A stretch of DNA of 64,000 nucleotides, from the NCBI GenBank assembly GCA_023374045.1, contig CM041783.1:121025503-121089502 (forward strand), in the 5' to 3' direction. Of the stretch, positions 30,934 through 43,777 are shown one piece after another. Below the pieces are notes generated by a model. It saw only the letters and a list, made by a program, of their open reading frames with translations, was not told where the DNA came from and did not search any database. A program made the translations under genes and the position numbers. Source of the DNA: Limonium bicolor (Eukaryota > Streptophyta > Magnoliopsida > Caryophyllales > Plumbaginaceae). Numbering within the stretch: the stretch's first letter is position 1; each line of letters begins with the position of its first letter.

Positions 30934-33900
30934 AGTTGCAGTTTTGCAATTTATGTAAGTTTTTCAACTTGTTTCAACTCTAAACTACCACCAATCTCTT
31001 CCCTAATATTCCCACATATATTATAACATGTTTTGACATTGTTTAGGCATTCAAAACTAACCTAAACCATTCTATATATTCATCTGTCAAATAACTCATT
31101 TCACTGTAATTTTTTCCTGTTACAGTTGCAAGTTCTTGCTTCTGTTGAAGTTTTCAATCCTTTCTTTCTTGCCATCCTATCTCCACGCCTTAATACACTC
31201 AAGTCCATACATTCCTAGGCAAATTTTGACAGAGTTTGTCTACATTCCTAGGCATTCTACACACACTAATCAGCTCACAAAAATCTGTTTTTCATCCCTG
31301 TTATATAAGCATTAAACTTTCCTGCAGCACATTGTTTTTCCCACCTTGTACATACATATGTAACAGTTTGCTCTCAAGGTTTATTTCCCACATTTAAACC
31401 ACATTAAACAATCTCATTACTTGTTCAACCTTGTAGTTTCATGACTACACTCACATTTACATTCAATTCACCTTAAAAATCTATTTCCCCAAGACAACAA
31501 TTCAACTCAAGGTAGGCTCAATTACCTTGCTAGTTTCGGTTTCTCTTCCTTCCTTCCCTTCTTTTCTCTTCTTTCTCTTTCCCTCTTGATTCTTGTTTCT
31601 CAATCAGCCAACAACTCACGCTAGCCAGTCCAAGAACCACACACTAATTCAAATACTATCCTTAATATCAAAACCCTAGAATTTTAAGGAGGGTTCTTAA
31701 GGTTTTAAGAAGGCATTACCTTGGAAAATCCAAAAGGATGAGCTTGGCAAATCAAGTGGGGCATTTCCAAAACTCCACAAAGGCAAGGTGCAACCGGCTG
31801 AAACGGAAGAGAATTTTCAACGTGGGGAAAAATTCTCCAAATTTGCAAAACTAGCTCGAAATGGTCTAAGCTCTTACTTATTATTACCTTAAGGCATCAA
31901 GGTGGTGAAGGAGAGTCAAAATCAGCTCCCCAAGCTTCGAAAGCTCCAAACCCATGGAAGTGAAGGTGGAGAAATCAAGGTTTTGAGGGGTGGAAAACGT
32001 AGCCCTCGCCGATACGAATCTAACGGTATAATTTTTGTGTGATTTGGTGGAGAATCGAACAAGATAATGGAAGGAGAAGTTGGAGGTGGTGAGCTGTTTG
32101 GAATCGCCTCACGTACAGAGGAGGAAGAAGGAGTTTACAGAGAGCTGGGGCAAATGAAATGAAGAATAAAGGAGGTGAGAGGTTTTAAAGCCCCTTTTCA
32201 CTATTCCCTTTTACTTTATTTATTTGTCTCCTTGTGACTTAATAAGCTAACAAGCTAATTAAATGTGTGTGTGTACTAATTAAAATCGGCCCCACACAAA
32301 ATACTAACTGGTAGCGTTTTTCATTTTTTTACAGGAAACGCTCGATAATTTACCCGGTTTAGCACTATTCACTAACCGGGCCCGTTTTTCGGATTTTTCT
32401 CGTTTCTTCATTTTTAATGGTTATTAAACTTCCATTAATACTTAATTATAGTTATTTAATCAACTATAATTTTTACGGGTCCGTTTGACCACTTAAAGTT
32501 ACGTTTTCGGGTTTTCTCGAAAAGCGTGCTATAAAACTCCGTTAGCATTTTTAATCCATTATTTAGATTCGTTTTCTTCGGGAATTATTCCCACATATTA
32601 ATTAGGCATAACTAAGCCTTAGGAGTCCATCTCGGACCCTAACGAGATCATATTTCTCCTTTATTCATTTAATGCGCGTTTTAGCGTTTTTCGCGTTTTG
32701 CGCATTTTCTCTTTTCTTTTGGTTTCATTCTCTTTACCAATACTTTCTAGGCACCATTAGGCCTCTAATAATCATATTAGAGTAATTTAATCACCATTTT
32801 TAGATCCGGGGTATTAAAATCTACCCCCCTTAGGAACTTTGTCCTCAAAGTTGGTGAATCTTATATCGTTACTCTCATTGGTACGCTATGCCAAGGTTAT
32901 AATACATGTAACCTTACAGACTCCTCAAGTCAGTCTCATTTTACACTACACATACCACACATATATCACAGCATGTATAGCAATCACAAATACTCTTATA
33001 CTCTCTCCATGGAATCGGTCCGAAGACAACAAGGCACTACAGTCCACGAATCCATATCGAGTAATACACTACTGATCCCTCAGGTACCGGTCACGTTGGA
33101 CTCTTACGCTCTCTGGTCCACGGCCGTTTCATGACAAATGGGCACTTACTCTCTCTGGCCCACGGTCCCTTCGGTTCTGATCAAAACGTTACACATATAC
33201 ATATCCTCAGGCACTCTGGTTGACTCACTCAACACGGAATCGTCTCAGGGTACTCTCCCCGTCCCGCTGCCTTTGGAAAAATCACACACTGTCACCGCCC
33301 CAACCGGTCACTTAGGACCGCCGCACGTACGGTGCAATGGTTTCAAAACTAATACACGCCCACCGTTCTACCGGTCATCAAGACTTAAGGCCGTAGCCAT
33401 CGGCGGGTGATAGCAGTTTAAAAACCAGTTTTCATTTCCATCTTCATACTTGAAGAAATTCCTTTTCAAATTCTGTTTGGAAATTGTTTTTAAAACATCA
33501 CACAACTCCAAATCAAATTTATGGTAGCTGCATCTTTTCTTAGCGTGATTACTTGTGACCACTTATAGGGAGCTTCGAGAATCATCCAACCCTGATGTGA
33601 TCAGCATCAGTGTTGAACTATCCTTCCACTCCAATTTGTGTTCGGTTTCCCTTGATCGCTAGCAGATCAAGTTCCACCTCCCACGTCAGTTTCAAACAAG
33701 CAGATAGTCAAACATTTTCGTTTTCTATCTTTTACTCTTTCTAGTCATATTCACGAAACAATTCGTTTCAATTAATCTCTAGTTCCTAGTACTTAGGTCA
33801 TTTGTCATTCTCATTGCTTCACTACTTTACCTAGGTATTCCATACTTATGGCCTCTTTTCCTCAAATTGTTACTCAATTTAAAACACAACATACAACTCC

Positions 33901-34251
33901 AAAGGATGGAACTCGCTCCATCAATCATTCTCAAATAAAATCACCTAGGGAACTCACTCCCTACAAGGTTACACATCGGTTTCATACCGATTCATACTCA
34001 TCATAACTCATGTCTAATCTCACTAGACATATACTATTGGGATTCTCATTCCCCAGGAGTCTCTCTACTCCTCTTTTCATAAATATTATATACTCGTTAC
34101 TTGCATCTCTCATGCACATTAATCATAATCGCACAATGAATGGGTACATATGTTTATGTAACATAAGTTCCAATCATCAAAACAATTTCTTTTGTGCTAT
34201 GCACATAGTAGTTTACGCACTAAACGTAAAATATACTCTAAGCGGTTTCTC

Positions 34252-34287
34252 GCCCTACCCCCCTTAAAAGGGGTTACGCCCGCGTAA
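34252..34287 (-). other. Internal polypurine-like palindrome in the LARD interior
   Basis: CTACCCCCCTTAAAAGGGG followed by TTACGCCCG. It closely matches the block that follows pol in the 13382 element (17619-17653). It probably marks the old pol/3' UTR boundary. Confidence 0.55.
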
Positions 34288-37200
34288 CTAACCATATGTT
34301 ATTACTAAACATTGGTTCATTAATTCAAGTATCATGAAGTGTTTTAACTTCAATGCGGTTAATTAACTCATAACCAGGTTGGTTCTAGCCTCTAAGGCTT
34401 CAGGCGTTTAGGATTAGCCAATTACTCACAATCGCTAGGTATACTTAACCTTTGAATTACGGTCCACGAGCTTCTGCTGTGTGACCTGATAACTAGAGCT
34501 TAATTCGCCCGTTGGTATTCTCAATGTATTTAATCCACTCCCTTTTATCCCTTTGTGTCTTGGAAATAAAGGTTTTCAATCGTCGCTAGGTATCTCTTAC
34601 CGTATGCGAATTCGATGAGTTATAGATTTTCTCTCCAATTCTCTGGAAATCTATTTCGTATAACACTGTATACCTTTGTGATTATTCACTTACTTTTCCC
34701 GACTTGTTGTCGGTTGAGGTCAAGCTACTACTTAATATGTAGTGCTTCCTCGATTAACAGTTGCTTCTGAATTACGTTTGTTTACTTGTTTCTGTACAAG
34801 AATTCCCCCTCATACTACTCTGCATTAACCATTCATCGGTCCTGGGACCTGTGGGTTACAGCCCACATTCTTCGTGCATCTTTGGCCAAAGGCCGCACGG
34901 TTATTTCTCTAGATTCAAACTCAACAGGCTTCGTTGACATTTCTCAATTCCTGGCTCTCCCACTCGATCATTACCGCACAAGTGCAATACCAAAACACTC
35001 AGTCATACAGAGTGTAGAAGCGTAAACCCTTGACAGTAAATCTCTCATGAGATAGGAATGATTATGTCTCCTTTACCATATTTTCTCATCAGCTTCGTAT
35101 CATTATCTGTTACTGCGTATCATGCTCTACTCATTACAACATTCGCTTATATGGCATCCGCTACTACTTTAGCTTCCACTCATGTACTCCCGCCATTTAT
35201 ACTATGGCTTGCCATTCACTTGGCTCAATAAAATATACTTCTTTAACTCTCTACGTTTATGGCGCATCGTTTATTCTAAATTCATATTGCACACATACTG
35301 TGTTTACTACTCAACCGATTACTCTCTCGGTTTCTTTCCACTGCTATCAAAGCCTTTCTACATACTATCTCTGTTCAAATTATTCCTTGGCAATAATCAC
35401 CTGCTCAAGTATCATTACACCGCTCTAGTGGTTTCACATTACATACTTAGGTGGTAGCCTTTCTCTGGAAGATTCACGCAATTACCGCTCCATAGGCTCC
35501 ACAATAACAAGTGGTGTCCCCACTCTAAGGTAGTGGTTCGTGCTCCACAATAACTCTTATGCCTTTATGCATATGTTTTGCAACGTTTGAATCTACGAAT
35601 TGTAGTTGGTTCTATCGGCTTACAAGCCACCTTGCCTGGAGTCATGCTCCATGCGGGCTGTTTATATAGGTTTCTGCTTCTCCGTATACCATTAAATGGT
35701 TTGGAGGTATTACTGGGTTTTTGATATGGTTGTCTCATCACGCTTCCGTACATGGAAGTCCCTCTAAGTTTCTTGATATTAATTCATGCCTTCTGGCAAT
35801 CTAGGGTACCCCGTGTTACGTGGGATCCCTTCGGGTTCTACCCGAGTGTTCTCTTTAACACTTGTGTTCTCAACACGATGTTTTGTTCAACTACTGTTGA
35901 CTCCGGCACCCTTCTCGGATTGCTCCTGGGTGTTACTGAGTTTTGTCATCTCATCTGGCCTGAATTCATGGGTATATTCAGTTCCTTACTCCGCCTTGCG
36001 GTTATATACTTGACTATCCCGTTTAGGGTTGTAATGTCTCCCATTATTGGGTAGATCCTTGGTACTTTTCCTTTACCTTCTTGGTCAGGTTGTCATTCTC
36101 TTCAGTGAAGTATACTGTGGGAACTCTATCCCGTTATCAAACATTAATATGTTCTTTTTAGGCTTTCGCCATATTGCTTACACTGGTATTCATTCCAGTC
36201 ATTATGTATTTCCTCCTTGATTCTTGAGACATATCCCATGTCTATACTTAATACTCTGTGCTTCTCACACTTATCCACGCTATGTCCTTAGGTCCGTCAC
36301 CTTACTGGTTTCTAGACTCCCTTATCTTGGTAAGCTTCCTTGTGTTCTTCGATCATTCGAGGTGTCCAACTGTCTTGGTTTGAATTGGCTCTTTCGTCCG
36401 TAGTATGGAGTGGGCTACTTCCGGTGTTCCGTACTCTACTTGTATACATACATGGAGTATCTTATTGATACGTTGCCACTTACCCGACTAACTCATAATT
36501 GGTCTGTCAGGCCCGCAAGCTCCTTCGGAGTGCGGTCGTCCCATGTCTCGTTGTGTACACTTGTAGTGTCGGTCACACGCCTAGATGAAGTATTCTGCTG
36601 CCAACTCCTCTTATATCATTCAATGATAATTTACCGTGGTTCTCTGGTTTGGTTTTAAAAATTTGGGGGTTTTTGGGAAATTTTGCGTTTGAGAGAAAAG
36701 TTGAGTTTGAAAGAAAATCTTTATGGCATTTCAATGCCGGTTGCTTCTTACCGAGTCCAGCTTCTCGCTGACTGGTATGTTCTTCATACAATGATCAGGC
36801 CCTTAGGCCTTTTCAAGGTTTTGTTTCATAGTTCTTATGGTTGTCTTGCCATATTGGCTTCTCTCACCATTTTGGTACTTACTAAGTACTGGTCGCTTGT
36901 CAAAGCTCTTCTTATTAGTCCCGCTATTACTGCACTTGCCGTGGCAAGTGCGCGGTACTGGCGGTTTTTGGGTTAACTCATACCGGTCACGGTATTGTTC
37001 ACATTGTATTTGGTAGCCTCGTTGGCTCTTCCTTGATCCCTTAGTTGGATAACTGCTCCTTGGAGCTGCTTCTCATTCCTCTTGACATGACTGTCATTCA
37101 TTTAGGTGCTCCTCCACTCTCGGAGTTCCTTAATTACTTTAATTCTATGCTTTACCTCGTTGCTCGTTCCCACGTCTTTACTGTGGTTACCGAGGTTTAA

Positions 37201-37878
37201 CTTATTTAGGTACTACTTCTGTAGTCCTATTCGGGTATATCCCGTAGTTATGCTCGTAGCTGTCTAAGCTGTATCAGTTAAGTATTGCAATCTCTTTGGG
37301 TGTGGTAGGGTGGGTGCATCTACCTTTGACTAGATTCTTAGTAAATGGGTATACCGTTGGTGGTATTATTTAACTATGGCGGTCCGTAGACATGTGTCCC
37401 GGTTCTCGTTAGTTCTTATGAGTCCATCTTGTCGCACGATTGGTGCATCCTTCTTACTGCTGCTCGACCAGCTGGGTTCTCACGACTGCTAAGCATGTCG
37501 CCCCAGGCTGCCGCAGATTTCGGTCTCCTTGGATTAGGATTTCTCGATCTCCCGCCATTGTGTGCGGTTATTGTCGTTCCAGTGGGATCCGTCTCCGGAA
37601 TCTCCGGTTCTCGGGATCAACCACATGACAGATTCTGGTTCATATCGAAATAATAATTAAGTGCCAGATTAGATTCCCCGTCTCTCTGGCATTCCTTCCC
37701 AAGCTTTTAAATACGGGGTTTGTGGAGGGCGGGTCTGGTATTGTAGGTATCCAGATCATACTGGAAGTTCCTAACTAGCGCATCTCTCACGCTACCACTC
37801 AACCCATAGCCCTAAGTCTCTAGTTCCTAACTCGGTATCTCCTAAGCTCGGTATTTCCAGTCATCAGAGCGATACTTC

Positions 37879-37890
37879 GCTCTGATACCA
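37879..37890 (-). other. Primer-binding site for initiator tRNA-Met (LARD)
   Basis: The minus strand reads TGGTATCAGAGC, identical to the chromovirus primer site, four bases inside the 5' LTR. This shows the element retained a cis-signal needed for reverse transcription. Confidence 0.95.
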
Positions 37891-38478
37891 TTTTTGTAAC
37901 ACCCCCACCGTTAAGCTCATCATTACCTCTTAAATTGTAACACCCCCACCGTTAGCCACCCATATGGCTAACCAGGCCTTCCTTGCATACCGTAACGGTC
38001 TGATGAACTGGAACAACCGAGTACACAATACAAATACAATACTCAAATCATTTCTCTACTATACCGAGTCTACAATAAATGGATGCCGACAACATATTCG
38101 GTCTTACACCTCCTTCAATACATAAGTAATTAAAACTACTACCCATGCAACCCACCGACCCCGTCCTACTCTCGAACGGTAACATCTTCGGTGTACCTGT
38201 AAAATAAAACATCGCCCCTAGGGGCTCAGCTTAACGCTTCATATGAAATTCGCATACCCTGAGAGCTAACCGGGGTACGCCGACCACTTAGTCGGATATA
38301 CATGGAGTTCATTTTAGTCAAACAACATGCATCATAGCAATACAATAAGTACATGTAATGCTCAAGGAATCTACATCCAATCATGGAACACAATTCCTAA
38401 CTAACATAACAAGGTTGTTAGTTGTATCTGGTTACTCTTAGGCCTTGAGGGTTATACCTCACTATGCCTTGTTTACTT

Positions 38479-38690
38479 ATTCAATACCTCACCCGCTCTC
38501 TCGGGTTACTTATTCATATACACACCCATTCTCTTGGGCTACTCGTACTATACTCACCCACACTCTCGGGTTACTTATTCTCATTATCTCACCCATACTC
38601 TTGGGTTATTTATACTCATTATCTCACCCACACTCTTGGGTTATTTACTCATTATCTCACCCACACTCTTGGGTTATTTATACTCAAGCT
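38479..38690. repeat. Short tandem repeat (33-36 bp) in the LARD 5' LTR
   Basis: Counterpart of 29236-29440, with the same CTCACCCACACTCTTGGGTT units and a 2-bp loss in one ATTTATACTC linker. Confidence 0.85.
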
Positions 38691-39927
38691 CTCGTAGATT
38701 CTCGAGACGCTACAGGTCTCATACGTCATGCTTGTTACTCTTAATACATACTTAGGCCAAAACTCATGGCTCTCTAGCATAGTCTTACTTCCCCGGTTTC
38801 GACCCTACTCCGGGTCTAGCATGGTGGGAAGGTTCAACTAGCTCACGGAACTCTCTCTTAGTTCCTATCTCTTTTTACTTAGGTCCGACTACTCTCGGAC
38901 TACTCTCATTCCCATACACTCCTCTCTCGGAGTTTTAATAATATTATGTATATTAGTCTAGAAGCATCACTCTTGATGTTTCTAATGACTTGGGAACATT
39001 ACTTTAGTTCGGTTAATCTTAGGTTTTAAGAGTTACCCATACATTCCACTTACTCATACTTTCGGTTAATTTCTTAAATTGGTAAAATCCTCATATAGGA
39101 GGTTGACCGTGTCTCAAGGGAGCTACTAATCCCTTAGGTCTCTTTTACCTTCTTTACTAGTTCACATCTTCGAACTATCGTTAATCCTCTTGAGGGAGGT
39201 TCACTTATCTTTCCACTCTCATTTGTTTCGTGGATTGTGTCATTATGGTTTACTAACCGTTATCGGGTAATTACTCAACCCGCACATCTCCTTATATTCT
39301 AGGGAGTTCATATGTTTGCGTTTTCATTATACTTTAACGGATAGTTTGTGTGTTTGCCCATTTTCGTTATCATAAGCATCGACCCGATCTATGGGTCTCT
39401 AGCCAAACGTTACTCACTAGGAGTCGGTCTTTACTCTATGTTAGACCACACCGGCATACAAGTATGTTAGCTCATTCAACATACATCAAGACATACATAA
39501 TCAAACAAGGGATTATTTTCATGCTTTAATCTTGATTAAGCCGGCACACAAACACACAAATCAACGTAACTCGGTTAGTACGCGGAGTATGAGAAAATCA
39601 TACCTTTCACCATGGATATACTTTACCGGGTCACCACTCGTTCCTCGGTTCACACTTGTTCCACTGATAACATTCAAATGTTTTTATTAACATCAAAGTG
39701 TTACGATATGTAAAACTATTACTCCCGTACTTAACCCCGTTGTCCCGTTTAACTTAGTTTTACTCATGTGTTCTTAAACTCACAACTTTCTCATTCACTT
39801 ATCAAACTTGTTTACACTCTTTATGACCTTTAAACATCATTAATCAGGTCATAATTACCTTATACTGTCATTTCCCAACATTACCCATCCTTAATTAAGC
39901 TTTAAAATAGTTTCTGTACATTGGGGT

Positions 39928-40180
39928 GGTCCGGGTTACTGTTCGAGTTTGCAAACCCAGACCCCCACTTGGAAAAACTCTCGGGTAAGATTTGGGACTG
40001 GTCCGGGTTTGTGTCCTAGTTTGCAAACCCGGACCACATGGTTACAGAACTCTCGGGTATGATTTAGGGGTGGTCCGGGTTTAGGTCCTGGTTTGCAAAC
40101 CCGGACCACTCCTTTGATAAACCTTTCTGCCGTGTTTTGATGCTGGTCCGGGTTTGTGTCCTGGTTTGCAAACCCGGACC
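39928..40180. repeat. Hairpin array (four units) in the LARD 5' LTR
   Basis: Same four GGTCCGGGTTTG / CAAACCCGGACC hairpins as 30681-30933, with scattered substitutions. One of them weakens the first stem (AACCCAGACC). Confidence 0.92.
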
Positions 40181-43100
40181 AGTTGCAGTTTTGCAATTTA
40201 TGTAAGTTTTTCAAGTTGTTTCAACTCTAAACTACCACCAATCTCTTCCCTAATATTCCCACATATATTATAACATGTTTTGACATTGTTTAGGCATTCA
40301 AAACTAACCTAAACCATTCTATATATTCATCTGTCAAATAACTCATTTCACTGTAATTTTTCCTGTTACAGTTGCAAGTTCTTGCTTCTGTTGAAGTTTT
40401 CAATCCTTTCTTTCTTGCCATCCTATCTCCACGCCTTAATACACTCAAGTCCATACATTCCTAGGCAAATTTTGACAGAGTTTGTCTACATTCCTAGGCA
40501 TTCTACACACACTAATCAGCTCACAAAAATCTGTTTTTCATCCCTGTTATATAAGCATTAAACTTTCCTGCAGCACATTGTTTTTCCCACCTTGTACATA
40601 CATATGTAACAGTTTGCTCTCATGGTTTATTTCCCACATTTAAACCACATTAAACAATCTCATTACTTGTTCAACCTTGTAGTTTCATGACTACACTCAC
40701 ATTTACATTCAATTCACCTTAAAAATCTATTTCCCCAAGACAACAATTCAACTCAAGGTAGGCTCAATTACCTTGCTAGTTTCGGTTTCTCTTCCTTCCT
40801 TCCCTTCTTTTCTCTTCTTTCTCTTTCCCTCATGATTCTTGTTTCTCAATCAGCCAACAACTCACGCTAGCCAGTCCAAGAACCACACACTAATTCAAAT
40901 ACTATCCTTAATATCAAAACCTTAGAATTTTAAGGAGGGTTCTTAAGGTTTTAAGAAGGCATTACCTTGGAAAATCCAAAAGGATGAGCTTGGAAATCAA
41001 GTGGGGCATTTCCAAAACTCCACAAAGGCAAGGTGCAACCGGCTGAAACGGAAGAGAATTTTCAACGTGGGGAAAAATTCTCCAAATTTGCAAAACTAGC
41101 TCGAAATAGTCTAAGCTCTTACTTATTATTACCTTAAGGCATCAAGGTGGTGAAGGAGAGTCAAAATCAGCTCCCCAAGCTTCGAAAGTTCCAACACCCA
41201 TGGAAGTGAAGGTGGAGAAATCAAGGTTTTGAGGGGTGGAAAACGTAGCCCTCGCCGATACGAATCTAACGGTATAATTTTTGTGTGATTTGGTGGAGAA
41301 TCGAACAAGATAATGGAAGGAGAAGTTGGAGGTGGTGAGCTGTTTGGAATCGCCTCACGTACAGAGGAGGAAGAAGGAGTTTACAGAGAGCTGGGGCAAA
41401 TCGTGAAATGAAGAAATAAAGGAGGTGAGAGGTTTTAAAGCCCCTTTTCACTATTCCCTTTTACTTTATTTATTTGTCTCCTTGTGACTTAATAAGCTAA
41501 CAAGCTAATTAAATGTGTGTGTGTACTAATTAAAATCGGCCCCACACAAAATACTAACTGGTAGCGTTTTTCATTTTTTTACAGGAAACGCTCGATAATT
41601 TACCCGGTTTAGCACTATTCACTAACCGGGCCCGTTTTCGGATTTTCGTTTTCTTTCTTCATTTTTATGGTTATAAACTTCCATTAATACTTAATTATAG
41701 TTATTTAATCAACTATAATTTTTACGGGTCCGTTTGACCACTTAAAGTTACGTTTTCGGGTTTTCTCGAAAAGCGTGCTATAAAACTCCGTTAGCATTTT
41801 TAATCCATTATTTAGATTCGTTTTCTTCGGGAATTATTCCCACATATTAATTAGGCATAACTAAGCCTTAGGAGTCCATCTCGGACCCTAACGAGATCAT
41901 ATTTCTCCTTTATTCATTTAATGCGCGTTTTAGCGTTTTTCGCGTTTTGCGCATTTTCTCTTTTCTTTTGGTTTCATTCTCTTTACCAATACTTTCTAGG
42001 CACCATTAGGCCTCTAATAATCATATTAGAGTAATTTAATCACCATTTTTAGATCCGGGGTATTAAATTGTCTTTTCAAATCTCAAAAACCTTCATTTTG
42101 GTGCCAAGAGGAATCACCATGGAAGGAGCTTGAACTCATCTTTTCACATCTCATTGTTCTCCTTTTCTTCAAGGTAAGGAAAACCAAAGAAAAACTTCAT
42201 TTCCTCTTGTTTTCATATGTGACCGAAAACCACCTCTTCATGGTGTTTTCTTTTGCTCATTCTTAGCTTCATTCCAATCTTCAAGGGGTTAGGTGGAGTC
42301 CTCTCTTGATACTTAATCCAATTCCCATTCAATTCTAAGGTAAAACATTCATTTTTGTGTTTTAAGACATCATGTAACGTAAGGTTTATTAATGAGTTTA
42401 AGCATGAAGCTTAATGCTCATTATCTTTACTTGTGTATTGAATAGAAGCTTGACAAGTAATCAAAAGCTCCTTGCCGATTTCTAAACAAAAGAGCAAGGA
42501 AAAACAAGTAAGGAAGTTGAGAAGAAAAAGAGGTAAATGAACTACCTTAATGAAGTCTTATGTGTCTTAGGAAAATTGAGTTTTTAAAGTGCTTAATAAA
42601 CTACCTAAGGATCCAATGGTAAATGAGCTAGAAAACTATCCTCAAAAGGGTTATTAAAGGCATATGTGTTGTTGTATGTATTGCAGGTCAAAGGCAAATA
42701 TAATGTGGGAAATTCAGTGTTTATGGTTTATGCAATTTAAGGGCCTAAGAGCCATGCAATTTAAGGGCCTAAGTGCCAAGCAATTTAAATTATGTGCTAT
42801 ATTGTGATGTAGTGTGGTTTAAGGCTTAGTTGTGTGTAAAGAACATTTTTGTGTGAATAAATGTTCTTGAGTGTTTAAAGGTGAAAAACCTTATGTTTTG
42901 GGTGTAAGGAAATACTAACAAAGCTATGTCAAAATTGGAGTAGAAAATAAGAAGTTTAGGTGTTTTAATGAAGTTTAGTGACCTAGGTTGTACTAGGAAT
43001 GGTTAAGGCTTAAACTTGTGAAAGAAAGGGAATTAAGGTGTTCTTAGGTGTTAAAAATGTATAGGCATTGTCTTGGAGAGTTTAGTGTTCATTAGGTGAT

Positions 43101-43525
43101 AATGATACATCGAAGTCATGGTGGAAAGTAGTTAAGTCTAGAGACATTTGTTGAACAAGGGAAGAATTGTGTTTGTGAGAGTTTACGTGTGTATGGGAGG
43201 AAACATAGAAAGAGTTTGTGTAATGGAGGTGCTGGGCAAAAATAATGCCTAAGGAGTAGTGGTAGTGTAAATGAAGCAACATCTTGGTTAGTAGGTGTTT
43301 TAGGCATAAAACTATCACATAGGAAATTAAGGAAAAATATCACAAGGGTTGGTGAACTTGGTAAAAAATTGAGTAACAAGTTGGACAAGGAATTAGACAA
43401 GTTTGGAGTGTTATTTTAGCATTAGAATATACCTAAGATTATATGGGAAGCTTGGGTAAACAATGGATGAAGAGAATAGATGAAACAAGGCTTGAAAATG
43501 ACAATATTCAAAATCCGTAGCAGTA

Positions 43526-43777
43526 GTCGGGACCTAGGTCTAGGATGATGTCCCGGACCATGCATAAAAAGGGGCCGAGAGTTCATGTACTACCTTGGTC
43601 CGGGACTTATGTCTTGTACTAAGACCCGGACCACCCCCTGATTTACCCCCGTGAGTTTCAGCTTATCTTGGTCCGGGACTTAAGTCCCATATAAAGTCCC
43701 TGACCACCCTAATAAATCAGCCGAGACTTAAGCCATGGATTGGTCCGGGACCTTAGATAAGGACCAAGTCTCGGACC
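43526..43777. repeat. Hairpin array in the outer plus-strand solo LTR
   Basis: Four imperfect units with stems such as GGTCCGGGACTTAAGTCCC and GGTCCGGGACCTTAG...CTCGGACC, separated by linkers carrying CCGAGA. It begins about 2.3 kb into the LTR. The stem core differs from the LARD and chromovirus arrays, but the spacing and the GGTCCGG stem base are alike. Confidence 0.8.

Larger units (their letters stand above)
28599..32818 (-). repeat. 3' LTR of the LARD-like element
   Basis: 4220 bp from TGTAACACCCCAACCG to GGGGTATTAAA. It contains a GCCCCAAGGGGC block near 28972, a 33-36 bp tandem repeat at 29236-29440, a hairpin array at 30681-30933 and an AG-rich region near 31700-32150. There is no coding potential. 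Confidence 0.93.
32819..37894 (-). other. Non-coding interior of the LARD-like element
   Basis: 5.08 kb with many stops in all frames. A polypurine tract (CTAAGGGGGGTAG on the minus strand) lies at its left edge and the iMet primer site at its right edge. A palindromic CCCCCCTTAAAAGGGG block lies at 34252-34287. A short Arg-rich open stretch near 37440-37560 (minus strand) lies where gag would start, and the sequence just beyond 34290 shows faint similarity to the end of pol. Both are too weak to call as genes. The interior is best read as a heavily decayed coding region retained as a spacer. Confidence 0.7.
28599..42067 (-). mobile_element. Non-autonomous LARD-like LTR retrotransposon
   Basis: 13.47 kb, with target duplication TTGTC at 28594-28598 and 42068-42072. 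LTRs of 4.2 kb flank a 5.08-kb interior (32819-37894). The iMet primer site is intact (37879-37890) and a polypurine tract adjoins the left LTR, so it is read on the minus strand. I recognise no gag, protease, RT, RNase H or integrase motif in the interior on either strand. Two long, highly similar LTRs around a non-coding core match the LARD concept: movement would depend on proteins of a relative such as the 13382 element. Both LTRs end in TTTAATACC rather than TGAAATACC. Confidence 0.9.
37895..42067 (-). repeat. 5' LTR of the LARD-like element, with a deletion and junction duplication
   Basis: 4173 bp, very similar to 28599-32818 by eye. Near its 3' terminus (37895-37965) the segment TGTAACACCCCCACCGTTA appears twice, at 37895 and again after CTTAAAT about 40 bases on. 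The intervening sequence of the other LTR (the part with CACGCAGCGGAAC) is missing. It carries the tandem repeat at 38479-38690 and the hairpin array at 39928-40180. Confidence 0.93.

Noticed and set aside
32839..37653. Several 60-100 codon frames in the LARD interior as possible accessory genes
   Set aside because: None has a recognisable motif, good start or counterpart; lengths are as expected by chance in this T/C-rich sequence.
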